Assembly: GCF_039542035.1 (NCBI RefSeq)
Contig: NZ_BAABHJ010000008.1
Span: 915,245 to 979,244 of the forward strand
Direction of reading: 5' to 3'
Source: Actinoallomurus liliacearum
Lineage (GTDB): Bacteria; Actinomycetota; Actinomycetes; Streptosporangiales; Streptosporangiaceae
Length of the DNA stretch: 64,000 nt
A program made the position numbers and the translations under genes. Each line of letters begins with the position of its first letter. Position 1 is the first letter of the stretch. Under the pieces are notes generated by a model. That model was not told the origin of the DNA, made no database searches, and saw only the letters and a program-made list of their open reading frames with translations. This document shows positions 50,615 through 58,802 of this stretch, piece after piece.

Positions 50615-51523
50615 TCAGGTCTCGCGGAGGATCCGCTGGAGGATCTTGACGGAGGCGTTGGGCGGCTCCGCCTCGATGACGACGCGGTTCAGCACGTGCC
50701 AGTAGTAGTCGACGTCGCTCGTCTTCGTGGCGTAGACGGCGTTCGTGAGCTGCTCGAGGTAGACGACGTCGGGGATGTCGTCCTCGGGGAAGCGCAGCAG
50801 CGTGATCGGGCCGCCCGCCGCGGCGTGGCCGCCGGCGCTGAACGGCATGACCTCGACGGTGACGTTCGGCAGCTCGGCGACCTCGAGGAGGTGGCGGAGC
50901 TGGGCGCGCATGACGTCCGCGCCGCCGATCGGACGGCGCAGCGCGGCCTCGTCGATCACCGCCCAGAGCTTCGGCGGGTTCGGCCGGTGGAGCAGGAGCC
51001 GCTGCCGTTTCATCCGCAGCGCGACACGCCGGTCGATGACGGCCTCGGACTGCTCGCGGTGCGCGAGGCGGATGACCGCGCGGGCGTACTCCGGCGTCTG
51101 CAGCAGACCCGGGATGAACTGCACCTCGTACGTGCGGATGACGCTGGCGGCCTGCTCCAGCCCGAGGTAGTCCTCGAACCAGCGCGGGACCACGTCGGCG
51201 TACTCCCGCCACCACGGCGGTTCGGTGGCCAGCTCGGCGAGTTCGAGCAGGGTCGCGCGCTCGGCGCCGCCGTCCACGCCGTACAGCGTCAGCAGCTCGG
51301 AGACGTCACGCTGCTTGAAACCCCGCCGCCCGAGCTCCAGGCGGCTGATCTTGGAGTGGGACGCCTGGATGGCCGCGCCGGCGCTCTGACAGGTGAGGCC
51401 GCGCGCCTCGCGCAGCCTGCGGAGCTGGGCGCCGACGAGCATCCGCAGCACCGTCGGACCGGCCTGGCGGTAGGCCAGCAGAGCGCTGTCGGCCACGCCA
51501 CCAGCGAGGGGGCCAGTGACCAT
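50615..51523 (-). CDS. XRE-family regulator with DUF5753 ligand-like domain
   Basis: The 302-residue protein has an N-terminal helix-turn-helix (LRRLREARGLTCQSAGAAIQ, HSKISRLELGRRG) and a C-terminal DUF5753-type domain (YEVQFIPGLLQTPEYARAVI, VEVMPFSAGGHAA). Such regulators are abundant in filamentous actinomycetes and often sit beside small DUF397 proteins; here the neighbour is a PF04672 methyltransferase, divergent with 139 nt between starts. It may bind that intergenic region (inference). Confidence 0.9.
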   Translation of the reverse strand: MVTGPLAGGVADSALLAYRQAGPTVLRMLVGAQLRRLREARGLTCQSAGAAIQASHSKISRLELGRRGFKQRDVSELLTLYGVDGGAERATLLELAELATEPPWWREYADVVPRWFEDYLGLEQAASVIRTYEVQFIPGLLQTPEYARAVIRLAHREQSEAVIDRRVALRMKRQRLLLHRPNPPKLWAVIDEAALRRPIGGADVMRAQLRHLLEVAELPNVTVEVMPFSAGGHAAAGGPITLLRFPEDDIPDVVYLEQLTNAVYATKTSDVDYYWHVLNRVVIEAEPPNASVKILQRILRET

Positions 51524-51662
51524 GCCGTTTACTCTCCGCTCCACAGTCGTCGCCGACACTGATCGCGTTCGAAGCCTCTCACGATAGCCTCGGCGGTGCG
51601 AACCGGATTGGACGGTTTGCCCTACGGCATCCCTCCAGCGGCATCGAGGAAAGGTCTTCCCC

Positions 51663-52520
51663 GTGACCGACGACGCGCACGCATCCGATCGACAGCCCTC
51701 CGGAGCCGACCACGGACTCCCCGAACCCGACCGGCCGGCCTCACCGGAGATCGACACGACCGTGCCCCACTCGGCGCGGATCTGGAACTACTGGCTCGGC
51801 GGGAAGGACAATTACCCCGTCGACCGGCAGGCCGGTGACGAGTTCACCGAGGTCTTCCCGGGCATCGTCGACGCCGCCCGCGCCGTCCGGCACTTCCTCG
51901 CCCGCGCGGTGCGCCATCTGGCGGAAGAGGCCGGAATCCGGCAGTTCCTCGACATCGGCACGGGCCTGCCGACCGTCGACAACACCCATGAGATCGCCCA
52001 GCGCGTCGCCCTGGAGTCGCGGATCGTCTACGTCGACAACGACCCGCTCGTCCTGGCGCACGCCCGCGCCCTCCTGACCAGCACCGCCGAGGGGGCCACC
52101 GACTACATCGACGCGGACGTGCGCGACCCCGACCGCATCCTCGAGGCCGCCGCCCGGACCCTCGACCTCGGCCGCCCGGTCGGGCTGATGCTGATGGGGA
52201 TCATGGGCCACATCGACGATCGGGAGGACCCGTACGCGATCGTGCGCCGGCTGCTGGCCGCCCTGCCGTCCGGCAGCCACCTGGTGCTGAGCGACGGCAC
52301 CGACACCGATCCCGAGCGCCGGGAGGCGCACCAGCGGTACAACCGCGGCGGCGCGGTGCCGTACCACCTGCGCTCTCCCGAGAACATCACCCGCTTCTTC
52401 GACGACCTGGAACTCCTGGAACCCGGCGTGGTCCCGGTCTCCCAGTGGCGCCCCGAACACAGCCCCTTCGGCCTCCCACCCCGAGTCGAGACGCTGGGCG
52501 GCATGGCCCGCAAACCCTGA
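51663..52520 (+). CDS. SAM-dependent methyltransferase, PF04672 family (copy 1)
   Basis: The 285-residue protein matches actinobacterial PF04672 proteins: PHSARIWNYWLGGKDNYPVD near the N-terminus, FLDIGTGLPTVDNTHE (SAM motif I), VYVDNDPLVLAHA and GIMGHI. The substrate is unknown; the family is widespread near XRE regulators. The GTG start 51663 follows an aaaggtcttcccc leader. A second member lies at 55285-56094 with high similarity. Confidence 0.88.
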   Translation: MTDDAHASDRQPSGADHGLPEPDRPASPEIDTTVPHSARIWNYWLGGKDNYPVDRQAGDEFTEVFPGIVDAARAVRHFLARAVRHLAEEAGIRQFLDIGTGLPTVDNTHEIAQRVALESRIVYVDNDPLVLAHARALLTSTAEGATDYIDADVRDPDRILEAAARTLDLGRPVGLMLMGIMGHIDDREDPYAIVRRLLAALPSGSHLVLSDGTDTDPERREAHQRYNRGGAVPYHLRSPENITRFFDDLELLEPGVVPVSQWRPEHSPFGLPPRVETLGGMARKP

Positions 52521-52567
52521 TCGCCCAACGCCCGGCGCGGACGCCCGGCCCCGACCGATCTCGAGGG

Positions 52568-52946
52568 TCAGGGTTCGGTGCCCCGGCGCCAGGCTCTGTC
52601 GTCGAAGAGGCTCTGGCGGTGCCGTCGGCGGCGGCGACGGTGGGGCCGGGATCGGGCACGCCTGCGTCGTGGGCGCCGGCCGGCCGGTGGCCTATGAGCA
52701 GGGCCGTGGTCGTGCCGGCGATCGCCGCTGCGGCGACCACGGCACCGGCGGCGGCCCAGTACGGCTTTGCCGGACATCCACTCCGAGAGTGTCGCGACGG
52801 CCGGCTTGACCGGGGGCCGCCGCTGCCGGGCCAGGTCCACCAGCCGACGGTAGGACGGCCGTCCGGCCGCCCTCGTGCAACCGCCGCAGCTCGCCGGAGA
52901 GCCGGGTCGGCGCCTCCCCCATTCCGCGCCCCCTCTGTGTGACCAT
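52568..52946 (-). pseudogene. Frameshifted helix-turn-helix/membrane protein remnant
   Basis: Read on the minus strand, a start at 52946 (MVTQRGRGMGEAPTRLSGEL, then RRLHEGG) is recognisable as the start of an actinobacterial HTH protein. Its continuation (RPSYRRLVDLARQRR, AVATLSEWMSGK) is in a second frame from about 52870. The following membrane helix (YWAAAGAVVAAAAIAGTTTA) is in a third frame from about 52770. Two frame changes in about 300 nt imply a decayed gene or sequence errors. The HTH and helix order matches HTH-plus-membrane regulators of unknown role. The end is uncertain. Confidence 0.6.
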
Positions 52947-53090
52947 TCGGATGCGGACAGTTCCCGAACGTCATGGTGCAGCGCTGCTGAGCAGGCCGGA
53001 CACTGTTCGCCCGAACAGGCGCCGGTGGCCGGACCACTACCGGCGCGGGCTGAATCGGAGCCGTCCGACCTCGAACCGAAGGGACGCACG

Positions 53091-53735
53091 ATGCGCATCA
53101 CGATCAGTGGCGCGGCAGCCGCCGCCGCAGTGACACTGCTCCTCACGACCCCGAGTACCGCCCTGGCCACGGCGCCGGCCTTCGCCGGAGCGGCCGGCCT
53201 CGGCGCGCAGGCGGCACAGACCCGGGCGTGCGCCGACCACGGCCGCAACGACGGGCCGGCCGGCCCGACCGGTGGCAGTCCCCAGGAAAGGATCGAACGG
53301 GTGGTCGCCGCCGCGGCGTCGATGACCGGCAGGGGCCTGTCCTACTCCTGGGGCGCCGGCGGAAAAGGCGGCCCGGCCTGCGGAATCGCCGACGCGAGCC
53401 CGGGCGGCCACCACGACTACAACGTCCTCGGCTTCGACTGCTCCGGTCTGACCCTCTACGCCTTCTGGAAAGGCACCGGCATCGACATCGGCAGCAGCTC
53501 TTCAGCGCAGTACCGCAACGGCACCAAGATCCCGCGCGGCCAGATGCGGCGAGGCGACCTGATCTTCTGGAAGACCCACGCCGAGCACATCGTCCACGTC
53601 GCCCTGTATCTCGGAAACAACAAGATCATCGAGGCGGCGCCACCGCGTGGCACGAAGAGCGTCCACGTCACCGACCTGTACTCCAGCGGAGGCGGCGACG
53701 TGATGACCGACCACGCCGTCCGCTACATCGGCTGA
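53091..53735 (+). CDS. Secreted NlpC/P60 cell-wall hydrolase
   Basis: The 214-residue endopeptidase cleaves D-glutamyl-diaminopimelate links in peptidoglycan peptides. It has a signal peptide (1-32, ALATAPAFA), a short linker and the NlpC/P60 domain with catalytic C117 (GFDCSGLTLYAFW) and H169 in HIVHVALYLG; a third polar residue (N or H) follows in AAPPRG. AAGGGA is 7 nt before the ATG. It is a single gene; the palindromic element starts 20 nt downstream. Confidence 0.92.
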   Translation: MRITISGAAAAAAVTLLLTTPSTALATAPAFAGAAGLGAQAAQTRACADHGRNDGPAGPTGGSPQERIERVVAAAASMTGRGLSYSWGAGGKGGPACGIADASPGGHHDYNVLGFDCSGLTLYAFWKGTGIDIGSSSSAQYRNGTKIPRGQMRRGDLIFWKTHAEHIVHVALYLGNNKIIEAAPPRGTKSVHVTDLYSSGGGDVMTDHAVRYIG

Positions 53736-54063
53736 CCGGTATGGCGGTGTCGGTCGTACGGAAGGCTCGGGAAAGGTCTGCCCCCCAGTGGAGATCTGGG
53801 CGCTTTGCCCCTTCTCGAATCGCGTTTCCCGAGCATTCCGTACGCCGCGGCCAGGGCCGCAGTGACGGTGCGGTGGGCCGCGAGTTTGATCGCGACGCCG
53901 GCCGTACGGCGCGGCCGCGTTCCCCTCGCCGTGCGGCCCCCGGTCACCCGCCACCGCCCCGGCGACCGATGACGGCCGGTCCCCGGTTGGTTCGGGATTG
54001 GGGGGCTACGATGAGCCGACCTTGCGCTTCGTCCCGGAGCGTGCGTCGGTCAGGAGGGCCGTC
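53736..54063. other. Intergenic region carrying the palindrome-ended element
   Basis: 328 nt without a gene. The first part is the 90-bp element (53755-53844). The remainder (53845-54063) is GC-rich and, near 54006, contains TACGAT as a possible -10 of the next gene, with the in-frame codons at 53998-54063 left out of the annotated gene. Confidence 0.55.
53755..53844 (-). repeat. 90-bp palindrome-ended element, copy B
   Basis: The ends are CGTACGGAAGGCTCGGGAAA (53755-53774) and its complement with one mismatch (53825-53844). Read on the minus strand it aligns with the element at 31139-31229: shared GAATGCTCGG at the left, CAAAGC in the middle and CTTTCCCGAGC at the right. Both copies lie just after a gene for a cell-wall enzyme. 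Confidence 0.75.
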
Positions 54064-55173
54064 GTGGAGGTCGGGCTCGGCTATGTGCTGGGTGTCGCCA
54101 GCGTCTTGGTCTTCCTGCTCGTCGTCCGGGTGACGCGCACTCCGTCACCGCCGGAGCTGACAGCCGTCGCCCGGGATGGGCGCATGAGCAAGCGGGATCG
54201 GCGGATCGCGGAACTCGCCGAGGTCGTCACCGAGCTGGGCGAAGAGATCGCCCAGCTCACCTTCGATCCGGCCGCGCCGGACGTACGGCCGGAGTCGCTG
54301 GCCGACTATCGGCGGGCGCTCGACTCCTACGGTAACGCCAGGGCCGCGCTCGACACCCATGACGCCGAGCGGGTCCGGCAGGAGCTGACCTACGCCAGGA
54401 ACGCCCTCGTCCGGCTCGACGCCCGCGCCCACGGGCTGCCGGTGCCCATCGACGTCTCGCGCGCCGCGCGCGACCGCGGCGAGCCGCCTGCTCCGCAGCC
54501 GTTCCAGAAGGAGCGGTTCTCCTACTCCGGGAGCAACGAGCGGACCTACCTGATCCCGATCGACTGGCCCGAGCCAGGCCAGGGAGCGATCATGGAGGTG
54601 ACCAGGCACGGTACCGGATTCACCCACTTCGACGCCGTGCTCGTCCCGGCGGAGGAGGCCAAGCCGAAGACCGTCGACCTCCACCAGATGGGGGGCGGCG
54701 GGCGCGCTCGCCTCTACCTCGCCACCACCCCGGACAGGTACGACGCTCCCACGCACCTGCGGATCGCGCCGTCCGACATCCGACCGGGCACCGGGTCATG
54801 GACGGTCCGGCTACGCCCGCTCAGCGAGGCCGTGGAACTGCCGCGCGAGTACCAGGGAACCGGCGCGGAGGTGCTCGTCCACCGGTCGAACGCGCCGGCC
54901 GTTCTCGGCATCCACATCGACACCTCGCAATCGTGGAGGGTCGAATACCGCTGTCTCAAGAAGCACCGCCGCCGAGAGTGGTGCAGGTTCAGCAGGAGGC
55001 CCGAAAGCCTGCTCTACAGCTACTCGGACGAGAACCTCAAAAGCGCCCGGTTCTGTGGGCCCGGATTGATTCTCGTAAGGGCCGCCGAGTCCGCGCGGTG
55101 GTCGTTGTCCGTCACGCCCGAGCAGCCCGCGGACGGTCTGCTGTCCGATCTTCGCAAGCGCCTCGGGAGCTGA
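54064..55173 (+). CDS. Single-pass membrane protein of unknown function
   Basis: The 369-residue protein starts at GTG 54064, chosen because GGAGGG lies 5 nt upstream. It has one membrane helix at residues 4-22 (GLGYVLGVASVLVFLLVVRV without the last residues), an acidic helical segment (DRRIAELAEVVTELGEEIAQ), and a C-terminal beta-rich extracytoplasmic domain with a pair of Cys (YRCLKKHRRREWCRF). I see no known family. It might be a sensor or scaffold at the cell surface. The next gene is convergent. Confidence 0.65.
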   Translation: MEVGLGYVLGVASVLVFLLVVRVTRTPSPPELTAVARDGRMSKRDRRIAELAEVVTELGEEIAQLTFDPAAPDVRPESLADYRRALDSYGNARAALDTHDAERVRQELTYARNALVRLDARAHGLPVPIDVSRAARDRGEPPAPQPFQKERFSYSGSNERTYLIPIDWPEPGQGAIMEVTRHGTGFTHFDAVLVPAEEAKPKTVDLHQMGGGGRARLYLATTPDRYDAPTHLRIAPSDIRPGTGSWTVRLRPLSEAVELPREYQGTGAEVLVHRSNAPAVLGIHIDTSQSWRVEYRCLKKHRRREWCRFSRRPESLLYSYSDENLKSARFCGPGLILVRAAESARWSLSVTPEQPADGLLSDLRKRLGS

Positions 55174-55284
55174 TGGCAAGGGCGGCGCTACCGGCCTTGC
55201 CAGGCTTTCACTGGCGTCCACTGGGGCTAGAGCGCAGCGAACGCCAATGATCGACCATGCCGTTTCAACGGCGCGGACGGCGGG

Positions 55285-56094
55285 TCAGGGTTTGCGGCCG
55301 ATGCCGCCGTACAGGGCGACGTCCTCCTCGGGGGTCAGTGGCGACACCTCCGGCCGCCACAGCGGGCACGACACCACCCCGGGCTCGATGGGTTCGAGGC
55401 CGTCGAGGAAACCGGCGAGCTGCCGCGGGCTGCGCAGGTGGTACGGGACCGCGCCGGTGGCGTTGTACTGGCGGAGCGCCTCCCGGTAGGCCGGGTCCGT
55501 GTCGACGCCGTCGCGGATCGCGAGGAAGCTGCCGGGCGGCAGCGGGTCGAGCAGGCGACGTACGATCGACCGCGCCTCGTCGTAGTCCTCCACGTGGGCG
55601 AGGATCCCCATGAGGATCACCGCGACGGGCCGGTCGAAGTCGAGGGTCCGGGCCGCCTCCGCCAGGATCTTCTCCGGCTCGCGCACGTCGGCGTGGATGT
55701 ACTCCGTCGCGCCCTCGGGAAGTCCGGTCAGCAGCGCCTCGGCGTGCGCGAGGACGAGCGGGTCGTTGTCCACATAGACGACCCGCGCGTCGGGAGCCAC
55801 CCGCTGTGCGACCTCGTGGGTGTTGTCCACGGTCGGCAGGCCGGTCCCGATGTCCAGGAACTGCCGGACGCCGGCCTCTTCGGCGAGGTACCGGACCACG
55901 CGGCCGAGGAAGTAGCGGCCGATCCGCGCCAGGTCGACGATCTGCGGGAACAGCTCACGGACGCGGTCCCCGGCCTCCCGGTCCACCGGATAGTTGTCCT
56001 TGCCGCCCAGCCAGTAGCCGAAGATCCTGGCCGAGTGCGGCACCGAGGTGTCGATCTTGGGGCGCTCGGCCGGTGGGGACAGTTCATCAGACAT
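55285..56094 (-). CDS. SAM-dependent methyltransferase, PF04672 family (copy 2)
   Basis: The 269-residue protein is a clear paralogue of 51663-52520: HSARIFGYWLGGKDNYPVDR, FLDIGTGLPTVDNTHEVAQR, VYVDNDPLVLAHAEALL and GILAHVEDYDEA. The C-terminal end (YGGIGRKP versus LGGMARKP) is also shared. No XRE regulator is next to this copy. ATG 56094 follows accgttttggcaggagttgag-type sequence with AGGAG upstream. Substrate unknown. Confidence 0.88.
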   Translation of the reverse strand: MSDELSPPAERPKIDTSVPHSARIFGYWLGGKDNYPVDREAGDRVRELFPQIVDLARIGRYFLGRVVRYLAEEAGVRQFLDIGTGLPTVDNTHEVAQRVAPDARVVYVDNDPLVLAHAEALLTGLPEGATEYIHADVREPEKILAEAARTLDFDRPVAVILMGILAHVEDYDEARSIVRRLLDPLPPGSFLAIRDGVDTDPAYREALRQYNATGAVPYHLRSPRQLAGFLDGLEPIEPGVVSCPLWRPEVSPLTPEEDVALYGGIGRKP

Positions 56095-56187
56095 CGGCTC
56101 AACTCCTGCCAAAACGGTTAACCCCAACGTTGCGAACGTAACCCACGCACCACTTTTCACTCCTCCATCGGCACGGGGCGGCCACAG

Positions 56188-56445
56188 GTGGCCGGAGGCG
56201 GTCGCCGGACCGGCGCGCTCCGACCGCGAATCGTCCGGCCGTCGCCGGGCACAGCGGACGGTTTCCAGACCCACCGGATCGTCAAGGGGTGGGGTACCGG
56301 CAACATGTTCCGTGGCAACAAGATCGACTTGGCGGGCGGCAACGGTGTCGGCATCAACGACACGGCCGGCGGCAACACGATCCTCTGCGACAACAAGGTG
56401 AGCGGCGGTCGGCTCACCAAGGACGGCACGTGCGTCAACAAGTGA
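56188..56445 (+). pseudogene. C-terminal remnant of a right-handed beta-helix protein
   Basis: The last 50 residues (GNMFRGNKIDLAGGNGVGIN, then DTAGGNTILCDNKV) are typical terminal coils of a secreted parallel beta-helix protein, such as pectate lyase-like or polysaccharide-degrading enzymes, ending in CVNK. The upstream 250 nt do not contain the rest: the frame before about 56265 looks non-coding. No signal peptide or complete domain exists, so it is probably a truncated relic, 17 nt before UDP-glucose dehydrogenase. Confidence 0.6.
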
Positions 56446-56462
56446 ATCAAGGAGACAACTGC

Positions 56463-57800
56463 ATGAACCCGAAGCCGACCGAGCTACCCCGGCTCACCGT
56501 GATCGGCACCGGTTACCTGGGGGCCACCCACGCGGTCTGCATGGCCGCCCTGGGGTACGAGGTCCTCGGCGTGGACGTCGACGAGAAGAAGATCGCCAAG
56601 CTGGCCTCCGGCGAGGTGCCCTTCTTCGAACCCGGCCTGCCCGAGCTCCTCACGAAGGCGCTCGACTCCGGGCGCCTCCGGTTCGGCACGTCGTTCGAGG
56701 AGGCGGCGGCGTTCGGCGACGTCCACTTCATCTGCGTCGGCACCCCGCAGCAGCCGGGTTCCGACGCCGCCGACCTGACCTACGTCGAGTCGGCCGTCCG
56801 CGAGCTCGCCCCGCATCTGGAGCGCCGCGCCCTCGTCGTCGGCAAGTCGACGGTGCCGGTCGGCACCGCGTACCGCCTCACCCACCTCGTGCAGGAGCTC
56901 GCGCCCGCCGGCACGGAGGTCGAGCTGGCGTGGAACCCGGAGTTCCTGCGCGAGGGCTTCGCCGTCGAGGACACGATGCGCCCCGACCGGCTCGTCTTCG
57001 GCGTCGCCACCGACTGGGCGAACGAGCGGCTGCGCGCGGCGTTCGCCCCGATCCTGGACCTGGGCACGCCCGTCGTCCGCACCGACCTGGCCACCGCCGA
57101 GCTGGTGAAGGTCGCGGCGAACTCCTTCCTCGCCACCAAGATCTCCTACATCAACGCGATGGCCGAGGTCTGCGAGGCGGTCGGCGCCGACATCAAGGAC
57201 CTGGCCGACTCGCTCGCCCTCGACGACCGCATCGGCGGGAAGTTCCTGCGCCCCGGCCTCGGCTTCGGCGGCGGCTGCCTGCCCAAGGACATCCGCGCCT
57301 TCGCGCACCGGGCCGAGGAGATCGGCGTGGGCCAGGCCGTGTCGTTCCTGCGCGAGGTCGACGCCATCAACCGCCGCCGCCGCGCCCGTACGGTCGACCT
57401 GGTGCGCGAACTGCTCGGCGGCCGGCTCGCCGGGGCGAACATCGCGGCGTGGGGGGCGGCGTTCAAACCGAACTCCGACGACATCCGCGACGCGCCCGCC
57501 CTCGACGTGGCCCGCACCATGCACGGGCTGGGCGGTTACGTACGGGTGTTCGACCCGGCCGCGCTGGACAACGCCCGCCGCGCCTACCCGGAGCTCCGCT
57601 ACGGCGACAGCGCCCTGGACGTCGCGCGCGACGCCGACGTCGTGGTGCTGCTGACCGAGTGGGCCGAGTTCCGCGAGGTCGACCCCGCCGCGCTCGGCGA
57701 GGTCGTCCGGCACAAGCGGATCGTCGACGGCCGGCACGCCCTGGACGCCGACGTCTGGCGCGCCGCGGGCTGGGAGTACCGCGCCCTCGGCCGCAACTGA
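56463..57800 (+). CDS. ugd: UDP-glucose 6-dehydrogenase
   Basis: The 445-residue enzyme oxidises UDP-glucose to UDP-glucuronate with two NAD. It has an N-terminal Rossmann motif (VIGTGYLGATHAVCMAALGY), the catalytic C272 in GFGGGCLPKDIRAF, the linker helix with K (LVKVAANSFLATKISYINAM) and a C-terminal UDP-binding domain (FKPNSDDIRDAPALDV). AAGGAG lies about 9 nt before ATG 56463. UDP-glucuronate feeds acidic polysaccharides or glycosylation; the exopolysaccharide operon at 32452 is a candidate user, though 16 kb away. Confidence 0.95.
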   Translation: MNPKPTELPRLTVIGTGYLGATHAVCMAALGYEVLGVDVDEKKIAKLASGEVPFFEPGLPELLTKALDSGRLRFGTSFEEAAAFGDVHFICVGTPQQPGSDAADLTYVESAVRELAPHLERRALVVGKSTVPVGTAYRLTHLVQELAPAGTEVELAWNPEFLREGFAVEDTMRPDRLVFGVATDWANERLRAAFAPILDLGTPVVRTDLATAELVKVAANSFLATKISYINAMAEVCEAVGADIKDLADSLALDDRIGGKFLRPGLGFGGGCLPKDIRAFAHRAEEIGVGQAVSFLREVDAINRRRRARTVDLVRELLGGRLAGANIAAWGAAFKPNSDDIRDAPALDVARTMHGLGGYVRVFDPAALDNARRAYPELRYGDSALDVARDADVVVLLTEWAEFREVDPAALGEVVRHKRIVDGRHALDADVWRAAGWEYRALGRN

Positions 57801-57808
57801 CCCCCGTG

Positions 57809-57838
57809 GCGGCGCGGCCGGTGAGCCGGCCGCGCCGC
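57809..57838. terminator. Rho-independent terminator between ugd and an NmrA-like gene
   Basis: Perfect 13-bp arms GCGGCGCGGCCGG (57809-57821) and complement (57826-57838) around a TGAG loop, then GCTTTCTT on the plus strand. The two genes converge, so it may serve both. Confidence 0.88.
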
Positions 57839-57845
57839 GCTTTCT

Positions 57846-58679
57846 TCAGCGGAAGGCGTCGGCGTGCTCCGCGGCCCACTGGCGGAACGTCAGCGCGGGC
57901 GTGCCGGTGAGCTCCCCGACCGTGGCGGTCACCTCGGCGGGCCGGTCGTCGGGCCCGCTCAGCAGGGCGTCCACCAGCGCGGGCGGCCAGCCGTCGCCCA
58001 GCATCGACGCCCGCGCCGCCTCCGCCGTGGTCTGCTCGAAGCGCAGCGTACGGCCGACGGCCTCGCCGATGATCCGGACCCGGTCGGCCGTGGTCAGCGC
58101 CTCCGGACCGGTCAGGACGTACTTGGCGCCGTCGTGGCCGTCCTCGGTCAGCACACGGGCCGCCACGGCCGCGATGTCGGCCTCATGGATGATCGCCTTC
58201 TCGCCGGCGAAGGGATAGCGGACGACGTCCCCGGTACGGACCTGCTCGGCCCAGCCGAGCGTGTTGGCCGCGAACGTCCCGGCCCGGAGGAAGGTCCAGC
58301 CCAGGCCGCTCTGCTCGATGGCGCGCTCCAGGTCGGCATGGAACTGGTTGATCAGGTCGGCCTGCCGCTCGGCCCGGTCGTCCACGCCGAGGGAGGACAG
58401 GTAGACGACGCGGCGGGCTCGTCGCTTGATGGCGTCGAGCACGGCGGGCGCGCCCTCGGCGTCGAGGAACGGCCAGACCAGGAACACCGAGTCGACGCCC
58501 TCGAGGGCCGCCTCCAGGCTCTCCGGCCGCCCCAGGTCCCCCGCCACGGTCTCCACCCCGGCGGGCAGCCCGGCCGCCTCCGGGTCACGGGTCAGCGCAC
58601 GGACGCGGACACCCGACGCCGAGAGACGAGTGACGAGATGCCGGCCCACGTTGCCGGTCGCCCCGGTGATCAGAATCAT
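57846..58679 (-). CDS. NmrA-like NAD(P)-binding protein (atypical SDR)
   Basis: The 277-residue protein starts with the dinucleotide motif ITGATGNVGRHLV and lacks the classical Y-x3-K site, as NmrA/QOR2-type proteins do. Further features are VFLVWPF, VYLSSLGVDD and IGEAVGRTLRFEQTTAEAAR. These proteins act as redox sensors or as oxidoreductases of unknown substrate. It is a single gene, convergent with ugd. Confidence 0.88.
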   Translation of the reverse strand: MILITGATGNVGRHLVTRLSASGVRVRALTRDPEAAGLPAGVETVAGDLGRPESLEAALEGVDSVFLVWPFLDAEGAPAVLDAIKRRARRVVYLSSLGVDDRAERQADLINQFHADLERAIEQSGLGWTFLRAGTFAANTLGWAEQVRTGDVVRYPFAGEKAIIHEADIAAVAARVLTEDGHDGAKYVLTGPEALTTADRVRIIGEAVGRTLRFEQTTAEAARASMLGDGWPPALVDALLSGPDDRPAEVTATVGELTGTPALTFRQWAAEHADAFR

Positions 58680-58757
58680 CTGGCTCCCCCTCTTACGCGA
58701 ATCTTCTCGACGGGGACCATACGACCTAAACCAAAGTTGAGGTCAACCGAACGTGCG

Positions 58758-58794
58758 GCGGCGTCCGCCGGGGACGGTCCCCGGCGGACGCCGC
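58758..58794 (-). terminator. Hairpin terminator after the penicillin acylase family gene
   Basis: A stem of about 15 bp pairs GGCGTCCGCCGGGGA (58760-58774) with its complement (58778-58792). It lies 9 nt past the minus-strand stop at 58803. Confidence 0.78.
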
Positions 58795-58802
58795 GCGGCG
58801 CG

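Noticed and set aside
52947..53090. Possible c-di-AMP (ydaO) riboswitch ahead of the NlpC/P60 gene
   Set aside because: The gene type fits and short pieces such as GGGCTGAATCGGAGCC look similar, but the conserved core could not be matched.
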